From Bacillota bacterium (GTDB lineage Bacteria > Bacillota > Clostridia > Peptostreptococcales > Anaerovoracaceae), in contig JAEEOX010000115.1 of the NCBI GenBank assembly GCA_016284485.1, forward strand, positions 1 through 11,013: 11,013 bases of DNA. The letters are read 5' to 3'. The notes beneath the pieces were generated by a model. That model was not told the origin of the DNA. It was given only the letters and a program-made list of their open reading frames with translations, and searched no databases. The position numbers were made by a program, and so were the translations under genes. Of the stretch, positions 1 to 5,305 are shown one piece after another; positions within the stretch are counted from its first letter, which is position 1; every line of letters begins with the position of its first letter.

Positions 1-2
1 GC

Positions 3-303
3 TGAATAGCAAAATCAACTTTTTTGATATTCACTAGTAAGTTTGGGGGCGTACTTACTAGTGTTTTTTAATAATCGCAAAAATAACAGTAAGAAGATCG
101 TGCAGTTTACTAGTGAAAACTCTTTCCTCAAATTTCACTAGTAAGGGATGTCTCAGAAATTACTAGTGTTTTGGCAATAATAACATTTCACTAGTAAGAG
201 GTCGCCATAATTTACTAGTGATTTGGATGTTTTGCGATAATACTAGTAATTCCACTTCGAAAATTACTAGTGAAACCTCAATTTATCTGATTCACTAGTA
301 ATC
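3..303. repeat. Array 1: alternating inverted CACTAGTAA/TTACTAGTG repeats, about 52-bp period
   Basis: The hexamer ACTAGT occurs ten times, starting at 33, 57, 109, 137, 162, 190, 214, 242, 266 and 294. A degenerate eleventh site (AACAGT) lies exactly in phase at 85. Orientation alternates strictly: CACTAGTAA at 33, 137, 190 and 294, with variants at 85 and 242; TTACTAGTG at 57, 109, 162, 214 and 266. Steps are 24 (once 25) then 28 bp. This defines 38-nt dyad units at 55-92, 107-144, 160-197, 212-249 and 264-301, plus a likely degenerate one at 3-40, separated by linkers of 14-15 nt. Each unit can fold into a hairpin; unit 107-144 has a 12-bp perfect stem. Interiors and linkers vary in sequence. 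The array is AT-rich, lies upstream of the lipoprotein promoter, and may continue beyond the left edge. Function is unknown; operator array, structured RNA or non-autonomous element are all possible. Confidence 0.93.
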
Positions 304-400
304 CGACCGCACCGCCTTAGCAAAGACCTACCCGAAGAGGCCGGAGGCGTGTGCCGACTTTAATATATGTTAAACTTAAAGGGTACAAATGCGGAATTTA
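301..400. other. Spacer between array 1 and the lipoprotein promoter
   Basis: About 50 bases (301-350) are distinctly GC-rich compared with the array on the left and the AT-rich promoter region on the right. I see no convincing gene, terminator or long hairpin. The abrupt change in composition suggests a remnant of other sequence or a boundary of the array, but nothing more can be supported. Confidence 0.4.
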
Positions 401-409
401 TGATATAAT
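401..409 (+). promoter_or_regulatory. Extended -10 promoter for the lipoprotein gene
   Basis: TGATATAAT gives a perfect TATAAT (404-409) preceded by the extended TGn element (401-403). No good -35 box lies 16-18 bp upstream, which is usual for extended -10 promoters. Transcription would start near 415-417, about 28 bases before the chosen ATG. The hexamer TACAGT (409-414), the core motif of array 2, overlaps the start region. Confidence 0.7.
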
Positions 410-443
410 ACAGTATACCTACACAAGAGAGAGGTCCTTTATC

Positions 444-896
444 ATGAAGCACATGCCGAGAAAAATATTGATCATCGTACTGATCGTGGCTTTTGCCTTT
501 TGCATCACAGGGTGCGGGGGCAAGAAGGGGGCTCTCCTGGACGAGAAGGTGTCCGGGATGATCGACTGTTTAGTTGCGCAGGATGGAGACGGTGCGTACG
601 CGTATATCTATCCGGAAGACACACTGAAAGACAGCTTTCTCAGCACTGTGGAGGATATCTATGAGTATTTCCCGGTAACACCAGGTTACACAGTGGAGAG
701 GGAGGGGTACAGCTACAAGAAGAGCCTCAACAGCGGAAGTGACATCATAGAGGGTCAGTACAAGGTTGAATTCGACGGAAACGTATTCTATATAATCGCT
801 TCCTGGCGTTCTGACGATAAAGGGAGCGGCTTCACCACATTCTACGCGTTCAACGAAGAAGACTGGGCCAAGGCGAAAGAGGGCGCGAAGAATTGA
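444..896 (+). CDS. Small predicted lipoprotein of unknown function
   Basis: The product is 150 aa. Residues 1-23 form a signal peptide with basic residues (K2, H3, R6, K7), a hydrophobic core and the lipobox I-T-G-C, so Cys24 should be lipidated and the protein anchored to the outer face of the membrane. The mature part is hydrophilic, acidic and rich in aromatic residues, with alternating short strands in its second half; this could be a small NTF2-like or similar alpha/beta fold, but no family motif is recognisable. The ATG at 444 is chosen because it follows a purine-rich GAGAGAGG site (428-435) and gives a proper signal peptide; an in-frame GTG at 351 lies upstream of the promoter. The zinc metallopeptidase gene starts 72 bp downstream with no clear terminator between, so they may be cotranscribed. 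Confidence 0.85.
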   Translation: MKHMPRKILIIVLIVAFAFCITGCGGKKGALLDEKVSGMIDCLVAQDGDGAYAYIYPEDTLKDSFLSTVEDIYEYFPVTPGYTVEREGYSYKKSLNSGSDIIEGQYKVEFDGNVFYIIASWRSDDKGSGFTTFYAFNEEDWAKAKEGAKN

Positions 897-968
897 CGCC
901 GCCCCGGATGCCGCAGCAGTCAGTTTGCAGCGCGTACGGACGCAAAAGATTCAGACGGAGGTAACAAG

Positions 969-1676
969 ATGCCGTATTATTTTTCCGATTGGACATTGAT
1001 AATCCTTATACCCGCCATCATCCTGTCCTTCTGGGCACAGACGAAAGTCACTGGTACATATCAGAAGTTTTCACAGGTTCGCTGCTCCAGGGGCTACACC
1101 GGGGCTTCAGCCGCCCGCAAAATGCTTAATGCCAACGGTCTTTCAGAGATACCGATCTACGCAGTGAACGGTACTCTCACAGACCACTTCGACCCCAGGA
1201 ACAATTCCATAAGTCTTTCCACCATGGTGGCGGAACAGCCCTCCATCGCATCGGTGGCTGTGGCTTGCCACGAGTGCGGCCATGCCATGCAGCACAACGA
1301 GGGATATGCGCTCCTGAGGCTCAGGGACAATCTGGTTCCTCTCGTGAACATCACCTCCAGATTCAGCTGGCCTGTGGTCATGATCGGTCTGATCATGATG
1401 GCGTCCGGAGTGGCTCTCGGAGGTACGCTATTCAACATCGGCGTCATTCTTTTTGGCCTGGTGGTGCTCTTCAACCTGGTGACGCTTCCTGTGGAACTCA
1501 ACGCTTCCAACCGGGCTCTCAGCCAGATGATAAACCTGGGGATAGTGGATCAGGACGAGCAGGCGGCAGCCAAGCAGGTGCTTTCCGCTGCGGCCATGAC
1601 CTACGTGGCAGCTCTGGCTGTGGCAGTGGCCAACCTTCTGAGACTGCTGGTGATCAGCAGGTCCAGAAGGGACTGA
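969..1676 (+). CDS. Membrane zinc metallopeptidase, YugP/Zn_peptidase_2-like
   Basis: The 235-aa product has the zinc-protease motif HECGHAMQH at 101-109: H101 and H105 are the expected metal ligands and E102 the catalytic base. A second conserved block, LPVELNASNRA at 173-183, is typical of the YugP family and probably supplies another ligand (E176). Membrane segments are predicted at about 6-22, 134-150, 153-174 and 207-228, so this is an integral membrane protease, with the HExxH region between the first and second segments. Length fits the family, about 225-235 aa. The start is supported by GGAGGT at 957-962, six bases before the ATG. The substrate is unknown; clostridial homologues are widespread but poorly characterised. 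The gene ends just before a strong bidirectional terminator. Confidence 0.92.
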   Translation: MPYYFSDWTLIILIPAIILSFWAQTKVTGTYQKFSQVRCSRGYTGASAARKMLNANGLSEIPIYAVNGTLTDHFDPRNNSISLSTMVAEQPSIASVAVACHECGHAMQHNEGYALLRLRDNLVPLVNITSRFSWPVVMIGLIMMASGVALGGTLFNIGVILFGLVVLFNLVTLPVELNASNRALSQMINLGIVDQDEQAAAKQVLSAAAMTYVAALAVAVANLLRLLVISRSRRD

Positions 1677-1703
1677 ACGGCGCAAAAAAGTATATTAAGC
1701 AAT

Positions 1704-1730
1704 AAAAAACCGCCCTGCAGGGCGGTTTTT
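1704..1730. terminator. Bidirectional rho-independent terminator
   Basis: The 26 bases 1705-1730 form a perfect palindrome: A5, then CCGCCCTG, its complement CAGGGCGG, then T5. It has a GC-rich 8-bp core stem and a T-run on both strands. It lies between the convergent metallopeptidase and rubrerythrin genes and should stop transcription in both directions. Confidence 0.95.
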
Positions 1731-1739
1731 GCGTTTTGA

Positions 1740-2276
1740 TCAATAATTCTCGCAGTTCACTTCGAAGTAGCTCTGAGGATGGTTGCAGGTGGGGCAGACC
1801 TCGGGTGCCTCGGTGCCGACCACGATGTGTCCGCAGTTTCTGCACTCCCAGACTTTGACTTCACTCTTCTTGAATACTTCCTGAGCCTCAACGTTGTGGA
1901 GCAGTGCTCTGTATCTCTCCTCGTGGTGCTTCTCGATGGCGCCTACGAGTCTGAACTTCTCAGCCAGCTCGGGGAAACCTTCCTCCTCGGCTGTTTTGGC
2001 GAATCCTTCGTACATGTCGGTCCACTCGTAGTTCTCGCCTTCAGCGGCAGCAGCCAGATTCTCAGCTGTGGAGCCGATGCCTTCCAGCTCCTTGAACCAG
2101 AGCTTGGCGTGCTCTTTCTCGTTCTCGGCGGTCTTGAGGAAGAGGGCAGAGATCTGCTCATATCCTTCCTTCTTGGCCTTGGATGCGAAGTAAGTGTACT
2201 TGTTTCTTGCCTGAGATTCACCTGCGAAAGCTTCCAGCAGATTCTTCTCGGTCTGAGTTCCTGCATATTTTGACAT
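1740..2276 (-). CDS. rbr: Rubrerythrin
   Basis: A 178-aa non-heme iron protein that reduces hydrogen peroxide in the cytoplasm of anaerobes with electrons from rubredoxin or NADH-dependent partners. The N-terminal four-helix ferritin-like domain (about 1-135) carries the diiron carboxylate/histidine pattern: E20, the ExxH at E53/H56, glutamates 97-99, and E115/H118 followed by E119. The C-terminal rubredoxin-like domain (about 140-172) has the two CxxC pairs C145/C148 and C161/C164 for a mononuclear Fe(SCys)4 site. A further Cys175 lies near the end. The ATG follows AGGAGGT (complement of 2283-2289) at good spacing. It is transcribed alone, divergent from yhbY, and ends at the shared terminator. 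Oxidative stress control is expected for the family, but no clear PerR box is visible. Confidence 0.97.
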   Translation of the reverse strand: MSKYAGTQTEKNLLEAFAGESQARNKYTYFASKAKKEGYEQISALFLKTAENEKEHAKLWFKELEGIGSTAENLAAAAEGENYEWTDMYEGFAKTAEEEGFPELAEKFRLVGAIEKHHEERYRALLHNVEAQEVFKKSEVKVWECRNCGHIVVGTEAPEVCPTCNHPQSYFEVNCENY

Positions 2277-2314
2277 TTGGTTACCTCCTGTTAAGCAAAA
2301 GATCTTACTGAGGG

Positions 2315-2343
2315 ATTATATCACATTTCGCCGATAAAAAACA
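2315..2343 (-). promoter_or_regulatory. Probable rubrerythrin promoter
   Basis: On the minus strand a perfect TATAAT lies at 2320-2315, about 40 bases upstream of the rbr ATG. At 17-bp spacing the -35 position (2343-2338) reads TGTTTT, a weak match to TTGACA. A small dyad, CCGAT (2331-2335) with ATCGG (2343-2347) and loop AAAAAAC, covers the -35 area and could be an operator. A transcription start near 2308 is inferred. Confidence 0.65.
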
Positions 2344-2364
2344 TCGGGAAGTACATTTTTGCAT

Positions 2365-2393
2365 TTGCTTTTGAAGTAAGGGGGCAGTATAAT
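2365..2393 (+). promoter_or_regulatory. Promoter for yhbY-MATE
   Basis: TTGCTT (2365-2370) and perfect TATAAT (2388-2393) are separated by 17 bp, a standard sigma-A layout. The -10 box runs into TACAGT (2393-2398), giving the same 11-mer TATAATACAGT as the lipoprotein promoter. The transcript would start near 2400, 38 bases before the yhbY start codon. Confidence 0.75.
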
Positions 2394-2437
2394 ACAGTTT
2401 GCGTATTTTTGAAGACACATTTTGAGGAGATAAATAA

Positions 2438-2746
2438 ATGCTTACAGGAAAACAGAGAAGTTATCTGAAGAAGCTGGCCCAGGAACTGGACGCAGGCGTC
2501 TTCATCGGCAAGGCCGGTCTTACGGATAACATCATAAAGGAAATGGATAATTACCTTGAAGCCAACGAGCTTCTCAAGGTCAAGATCCAGGAGGGCTCCG
2601 AACTGGATCCCAAGGAGACAGCCAACAGCCTGCTGGAGACTCTTAACGCAGAGTTCGTACAGGCCATAGGCAGGAAATTCACTCTCTACAGACAGGCAAA
2701 GAAAAAGGAAGACAGGAAGATCATCCTTCCCAGACCAGGCAAATAA
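2438..2746 (+). CDS. yhbY: YhbY/CRS1-type RNA-binding protein
   Basis: The 102-aa product is a single CRM (CRS1-YhbY) domain, a small alpha/beta fold that binds RNA and is associated in bacteria with pre-50S ribosomal particles. The start LTGKQRSYLKKLA and the loop GKAG at 24-27 match the family's conserved N-terminal helix and GxxG RNA-binding loop. The C-terminus is strongly basic (residues 88-102). Length is normal. GAGGAGA at 2424-2430, seven bases before the ATG, supports the start. The stop codon overlaps the MATE start by one base (TAATG), so the two should be translationally coupled. In other Firmicutes yhbY often sits with ribosome-assembly GTPase or nadD genes; pairing with an efflux pump is less usual. 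Confidence 0.95.
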   Translation: MLTGKQRSYLKKLAQELDAGVFIGKAGLTDNIIKEMDNYLEANELLKVKIQEGSELDPKETANSLLETLNAEFVQAIGRKFTLYRQAKKKEDRKIILPRPGK

Positions 2747-4137
2747 TGGAAGAAACGAAAGCACTTGCGGAAGAACCCAGAAAGCTGGGCAAAAACGACA
2801 TAGACATGACCAGCGGGCCTCTTTTGAGCAAGATGCTCAGGTTTGCCATACCTTTGGTGCTGTCGGGGCTTCTCCAGCTTCTGTTCCATGCTGCGGACCT
2901 GGTGGTGGTGGGCAGATTCGCCGGCTCCGCATCGCTTGCGGCGGTGGGTGCCGCAGCTTCTCCCGTGAACATGGTGGTCTGCCTCCTGATCGGACTTTCC
3001 ACCGGAGTCAACGTGGTGGTGGCGAGAGCCGTGGGTGCGGGCCGCGAAAGGGACATCCATGAAGCCATACACACGGCCATACTGGTGGCTCTCATAGGAG
3101 GCATCATCCTTGTATTCGTGGGCCTGGCGGTCAGTGAACCGCTTCTCAGATTCACAAAGACTCCCGACGAGATACTGCCTCTGGCCAAAACATATCAGGA
3201 CATCCTCTTCATCGGCATCCCCATCATGGCGGTGTACAACTTCGGATCCGCCATTTTCAGGGCGAGAGGGGACACTAAGAGACCTCTCATATTTCTGTCG
3301 GTGGCCGGCGTGCTGAACGTTGGGCTGAACCTGGTGTTCGTCATAGTGTTCCACCTGGCGGTGGTAGGCGTGGCTCTGGCCACGGTGCTGTCGCAGGTGG
3401 TGAGCACCACCCTTATCCTGGTGACCCTGAGCCGCGAAAAGGCTCCCTTCAGGCTGGAACTCAGGAAACTCAGGCTATACAAGTCCAAGCTTATCCCGAT
3501 ACTGAGGATGGGCATTCCCGCCGGCATCCAGGGCATGATGTTCTCGGTGTCCAATCTGGTGGTCCAGTCCTTCATAAACGCCTTCGGCAAGACTGTAATG
3601 GCAGCATCCTCTGCCGCATCGAGCCTTGAAGGATTCACCTTCATAGTGATCGATTCATTCGCCCAGTCCTCCGTGTCATTCACATCTCAGAACATGGGCG
3701 CAGGCAGATACGACAGGATCAAAAAGATTTTCAGACTGTCGTTGCTCCTGGGGTGCGGCATAGGAGAGGCCTTCGGACTTATCACATATTTCTTCGGTGA
3801 GCCTCTTCTCGGCATCTATTCCACCGATCCTGCAGTAATAGAGCAGGGCATGATAAGACTGTTCTGGATGTGCGTGCCCTACGCGGTGTGCGCCTTCATG
3901 AACATAGTGCCCGGATCCCTCAGGGGAATGGGTTACTCCATCTTCCCCACGGTGGCCACCATGGTGGGCGCCTGCGTTCTGAGGATACTGTGGCTGGAGA
4001 CCGTGTGCACCCTTCCTCAGTGCTCCGGAATAGAGTGGGTGTGGGCCGCGTACCTGGTGACCTGGGCCATTACGGGCCTGGCACAGTACGTGTACTACAA
4101 GATAGCTTACAAAAAAGTCGTCGCCCAGGCGGCGTAA
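2746..4137 (+). CDS. MATE family multidrug/cation efflux transporter
   Basis: A 463-aa integral membrane protein with about twelve hydrophobic segments arranged as two homologous halves; the second half begins near residue 256. The N-terminal block from M21 (TSGPLLSKMLRFAIPLVLS) and the first-helix region with D51 in HAADLVVVGRFAG are typical of MATE proteins, as are the VARAVGAGRERD loop (92-103) and the later RGMG segment. MATE pumps use Na+ or H+ gradients to export cationic drugs and other organic compounds across the cytoplasmic membrane; the substrate here cannot be read from sequence. The ATG overlaps the yhbY stop (TAATG) and has no good ribosome binding site of its own, so translation probably depends on coupling. 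A terminator starts six bases after the stop. Confidence 0.95.
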   Translation: MEETKALAEEPRKLGKNDIDMTSGPLLSKMLRFAIPLVLSGLLQLLFHAADLVVVGRFAGSASLAAVGAAASPVNMVVCLLIGLSTGVNVVVARAVGAGRERDIHEAIHTAILVALIGGIILVFVGLAVSEPLLRFTKTPDEILPLAKTYQDILFIGIPIMAVYNFGSAIFRARGDTKRPLIFLSVAGVLNVGLNLVFVIVFHLAVVGVALATVLSQVVSTTLILVTLSREKAPFRLELRKLRLYKSKLIPILRMGIPAGIQGMMFSVSNLVVQSFINAFGKTVMAASSAASSLEGFTFIVIDSFAQSSVSFTSQNMGAGRYDRIKKIFRLSLLLGCGIGEAFGLITYFFGEPLLGIYSTDPAVIEQGMIRLFWMCVPYAVCAFMNIVPGSLRGMGYSIFPTVATMVGACVLRILWLETVCTLPQCSGIEWVWAAYLVTWAITGLAQYVYYKIAYKKVVAQAA

Positions 4138-4142
4138 CGTTC

Positions 4143-4166
4143 AAAACCGGCTTTGGTCGGTTTTTT
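4143..4166 (+). terminator. Rho-independent terminator after the MATE gene
   Basis: AAAACCG (4143-4149) pairs with CGGTTTT (4158-4164), extended inward by one G-T and one C-G pair around a TTTG loop, and ends in a run of six T. It closes the yhbY-MATE transcript. Like the terminator at 1704-1730, the T-run is followed by GCGTT. Confidence 0.9.
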
Positions 4167-4184
4167 GCGTTATGAGGCTGGAGT

Positions 4185-4377
4185 TTTCTGTATGATATCA
4201 AAAAACGCAGATCGTACAGTATGGTTGTTCCATGTTTTACTGTATGATCTCAAAAAAACAGATCTGTACAGTAATGACTATCCGTGTCTTACTGTACATT
4301 TTTCAAAAAACGAAATGGTACAGTAAACCGGTCCATATATTACTGTACGGTCGCAAAAAACGCAGATCCTACAGTAA
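4185..4377. repeat. Array 2: alternating inverted TTACTGTA/TACAGTAA repeats, about 52-bp period
   Basis: Sites alternate in orientation: TTACTGTA-type with ACTGTA at 4239, 4291 and 4342 (a TCTGTA variant at 4187), and TACAGTAA-type with TACAGT at 4215, 4267, 4319 and 4370. Steps are 28, 24, 28, 24, 28, 23 and 28 bp. The result is four 38-nt dyad units (4185-4222, 4237-4274, 4289-4326, 4340-4377) with linkers of 13-14 nt. Every unit has a central CAAAAAA loop (A-tracts at 4200, 4252, 4305 and 4355) and an inner stem that changes sequence while staying paired: GAT/ATC, GATCT/AGATC, CATTT/AAATG. Linkers share a TCC(A/G)T core. The geometry is the same as array 1 with a different motif. It lies between the MATE terminator and the pyrH promoter. 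Function is unknown. Confidence 0.93.
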
Positions 4378-4504
4378 TCGATTAATTCCCGCGACAAAAA
4401 TGCCATCAGCGGCCTGTTTTCGGATAAAGCCGGCCCTGAGTCAGGGCCCATGACGGGCGAATAATTTGCGGGTGAAAGGTTTTGCTCCTAAGCATTCGTT
4501 ATTG
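4378..4504. other. Non-coding spacer before the pyrH promoter with a GC-rich dyad
   Basis: No gene is visible. A near-perfect dyad, GGCCCTGA (4432-4439) and TCAGGGCC (4441-4448), has a single central base between its arms. It is not followed by a T-run on either strand, so it is not a typical terminator. It ends about 57 bp upstream of the pyrH -35 box and could be a protein-binding site. A weaker long-range pairing, CCCGC (4388-4392) with GCGGG (4468-4472), encloses it. Confidence 0.55.
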
Positions 4505-4533
4505 TTGAAATCAGCCTGCCGTTGTGGTAAAAT
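4505..4533 (+). promoter_or_regulatory. Sigma-A promoter of the pyrH operon
   Basis: TTGAAA (4505-4510) and TAAAAT (4528-4533) are separated by exactly 17 bp, and a TGn extension (4525-4527) precedes the -10 box. Transcription should start near 4540, leaving a leader of about 50 bases that holds a short GAGC/GCTC hairpin (4551-4563) and the pyrH ribosome binding site. This is the only clear promoter seen for the operon that runs to the right edge. Confidence 0.8.
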
Positions 4534-4590
4534 CTAACGGAAAGTGTGACGAGCCAAAAGCTCTGGAATCATACGGGAAGGAGACAGCAT

Positions 4591-5295
4591 ATGGTACCTA
4601 AGTATAGAAGGGTCCTTCTTAAGATCAGCGGGGAAGTCCTCGCAGGAGAGAAGGGATTCGGGATCGACCCGGACGTGACCAGAAACGTCTGTGAACAGAT
4701 CAAGGAAGTTCACGACATGGGAGTCCAGGTGGCAGTCGTGGTAGGCGGAGGCAATTTCTGGAGAGGAAGATCCTCCGGAGACATGGACAGGGCAACGGCA
4801 GACTATATGGGGATGCTGGCCACGGTCATGAACACCATGGCGCTTCAGGATACCATGAGGTCCATAGGCGCTCCCTGCAGGGCAATGACAGCCCTGGAGA
4901 TCAGGGAGGTGGCTGAGCCTTACGCCAGACTGAGAGCGCTGGCTCACCTTGAGAACGGAGACATAGTGGTTTTCGGAGGAGGAACAGGTTCACCGTTCTT
5001 CACCACAGACACCGCAGCCGCACTCAGAGCCTCAGAGATAGGAGCCGACGTCATACTTCTTGCGAAGAATGTCGATGCAGTATATGATTCGGATCCTGAT
5101 GAGAATCCGGATGCCAAGAAATTCGACCGTCTGTCGCACATGGATCTGGTTGAGAAGAATCTCAAGGTCATGGACCTTACAGCCGCCACTCTGTGCAGCG
5201 ACAATCACATAAAGATCCACGTTTTCGCTCTCGCCGAAGGCGGCAACATCAAGAAGGCCGTTCTGGGAGAGAAGATCGGAACGATCATTGAATAA
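4591..5295 (+). CDS. pyrH: UMP kinase
   Basis: The 234-aa enzyme phosphorylates UMP to UDP with ATP in pyrimidine nucleotide synthesis. It belongs to the amino-acid-kinase fold, is hexameric in bacteria and is usually allosterically controlled by GTP and UTP. Visible motifs are KISGE (11-15), GGGNFWRGR (52-60) for the phosphate/UMP site, ADYMGMLATVMN (70-81), GGGTGSPFFTTDTA (129-142) and KNVDAVYDSDP (159-169) at the nucleotide-binding region. Length fits the family. The ATG at 4591 follows AAGGAG (4578-4583); an in-frame GTG at 4546 lies almost at the transcription start and is rejected. It is first in the operon, and frr follows after 10 bp. The rpsB and tsf genes that usually precede pyrH in Firmicutes are not here. 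Confidence 0.97.
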   Translation: MVPKYRRVLLKISGEVLAGEKGFGIDPDVTRNVCEQIKEVHDMGVQVAVVVGGGNFWRGRSSGDMDRATADYMGMLATVMNTMALQDTMRSIGAPCRAMTALEIREVAEPYARLRALAHLENGDIVVFGGGTGSPFFTTDTAAALRASEIGADVILLAKNVDAVYDSDPDENPDAKKFDRLSHMDLVEKNLKVMDLTAATLCSDNHIKIHVFALAEGGNIKKAVLGEKIGTIIE

Positions 5296-5305
5296 GGAGG
5301 TTGCC

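Noticed and set aside
30..303. CRISPR array
   Set aside because: Repeats are only 8-9 bp, alternate in orientation and are separated by two different short intervals; CRISPR repeats are longer, direct and evenly spaced. No cas gene is present. The same holds for 4185-4377.
1..443. ToxI-like RNA repeat array of a type III toxin-antitoxin system
   Set aside because: The downstream gene encodes a lipoprotein, not a ToxN-type nuclease, and the repeats are alternating inverted rather than direct.
351..443. GTG start extending the lipoprotein by 31 residues
   Set aside because: It would begin upstream of the -10 promoter box and would bury the signal peptide; the ATG at 444 gives a proper lipoprotein start.
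1779..2273. Long plus-strand ORF opposite rubrerythrin
   Set aside because: It is a shadow of a high-confidence gene on the other strand, has no ribosome binding site and no recognisable domain.
30..4377. Insertion sequence or transposon bounded by the two arrays
   Set aside because: The genes between them are ordinary chromosomal genes on both strands, there is no transposase or integrase, and the arrays use different motifs, so they are not matching ends.
4432..4448. Terminator formed by the GGCCCTGA dyad
   Set aside because: No T-run follows on either strand, and the MATE transcript already ends at 4166.
4232..4453. Small ORF of 73 codons across array 2
   Set aside because: It reads through the repeats, the 52-bp period is not a multiple of three so no repeated peptide results, it has no ribosome binding site, and the composition is array-like.
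4546..4590. GTG start extending PyrH by 15 residues
   Set aside because: It lies within a few bases of the inferred transcription start and has no ribosome binding site, while AAGGAG precedes the ATG at 4591.
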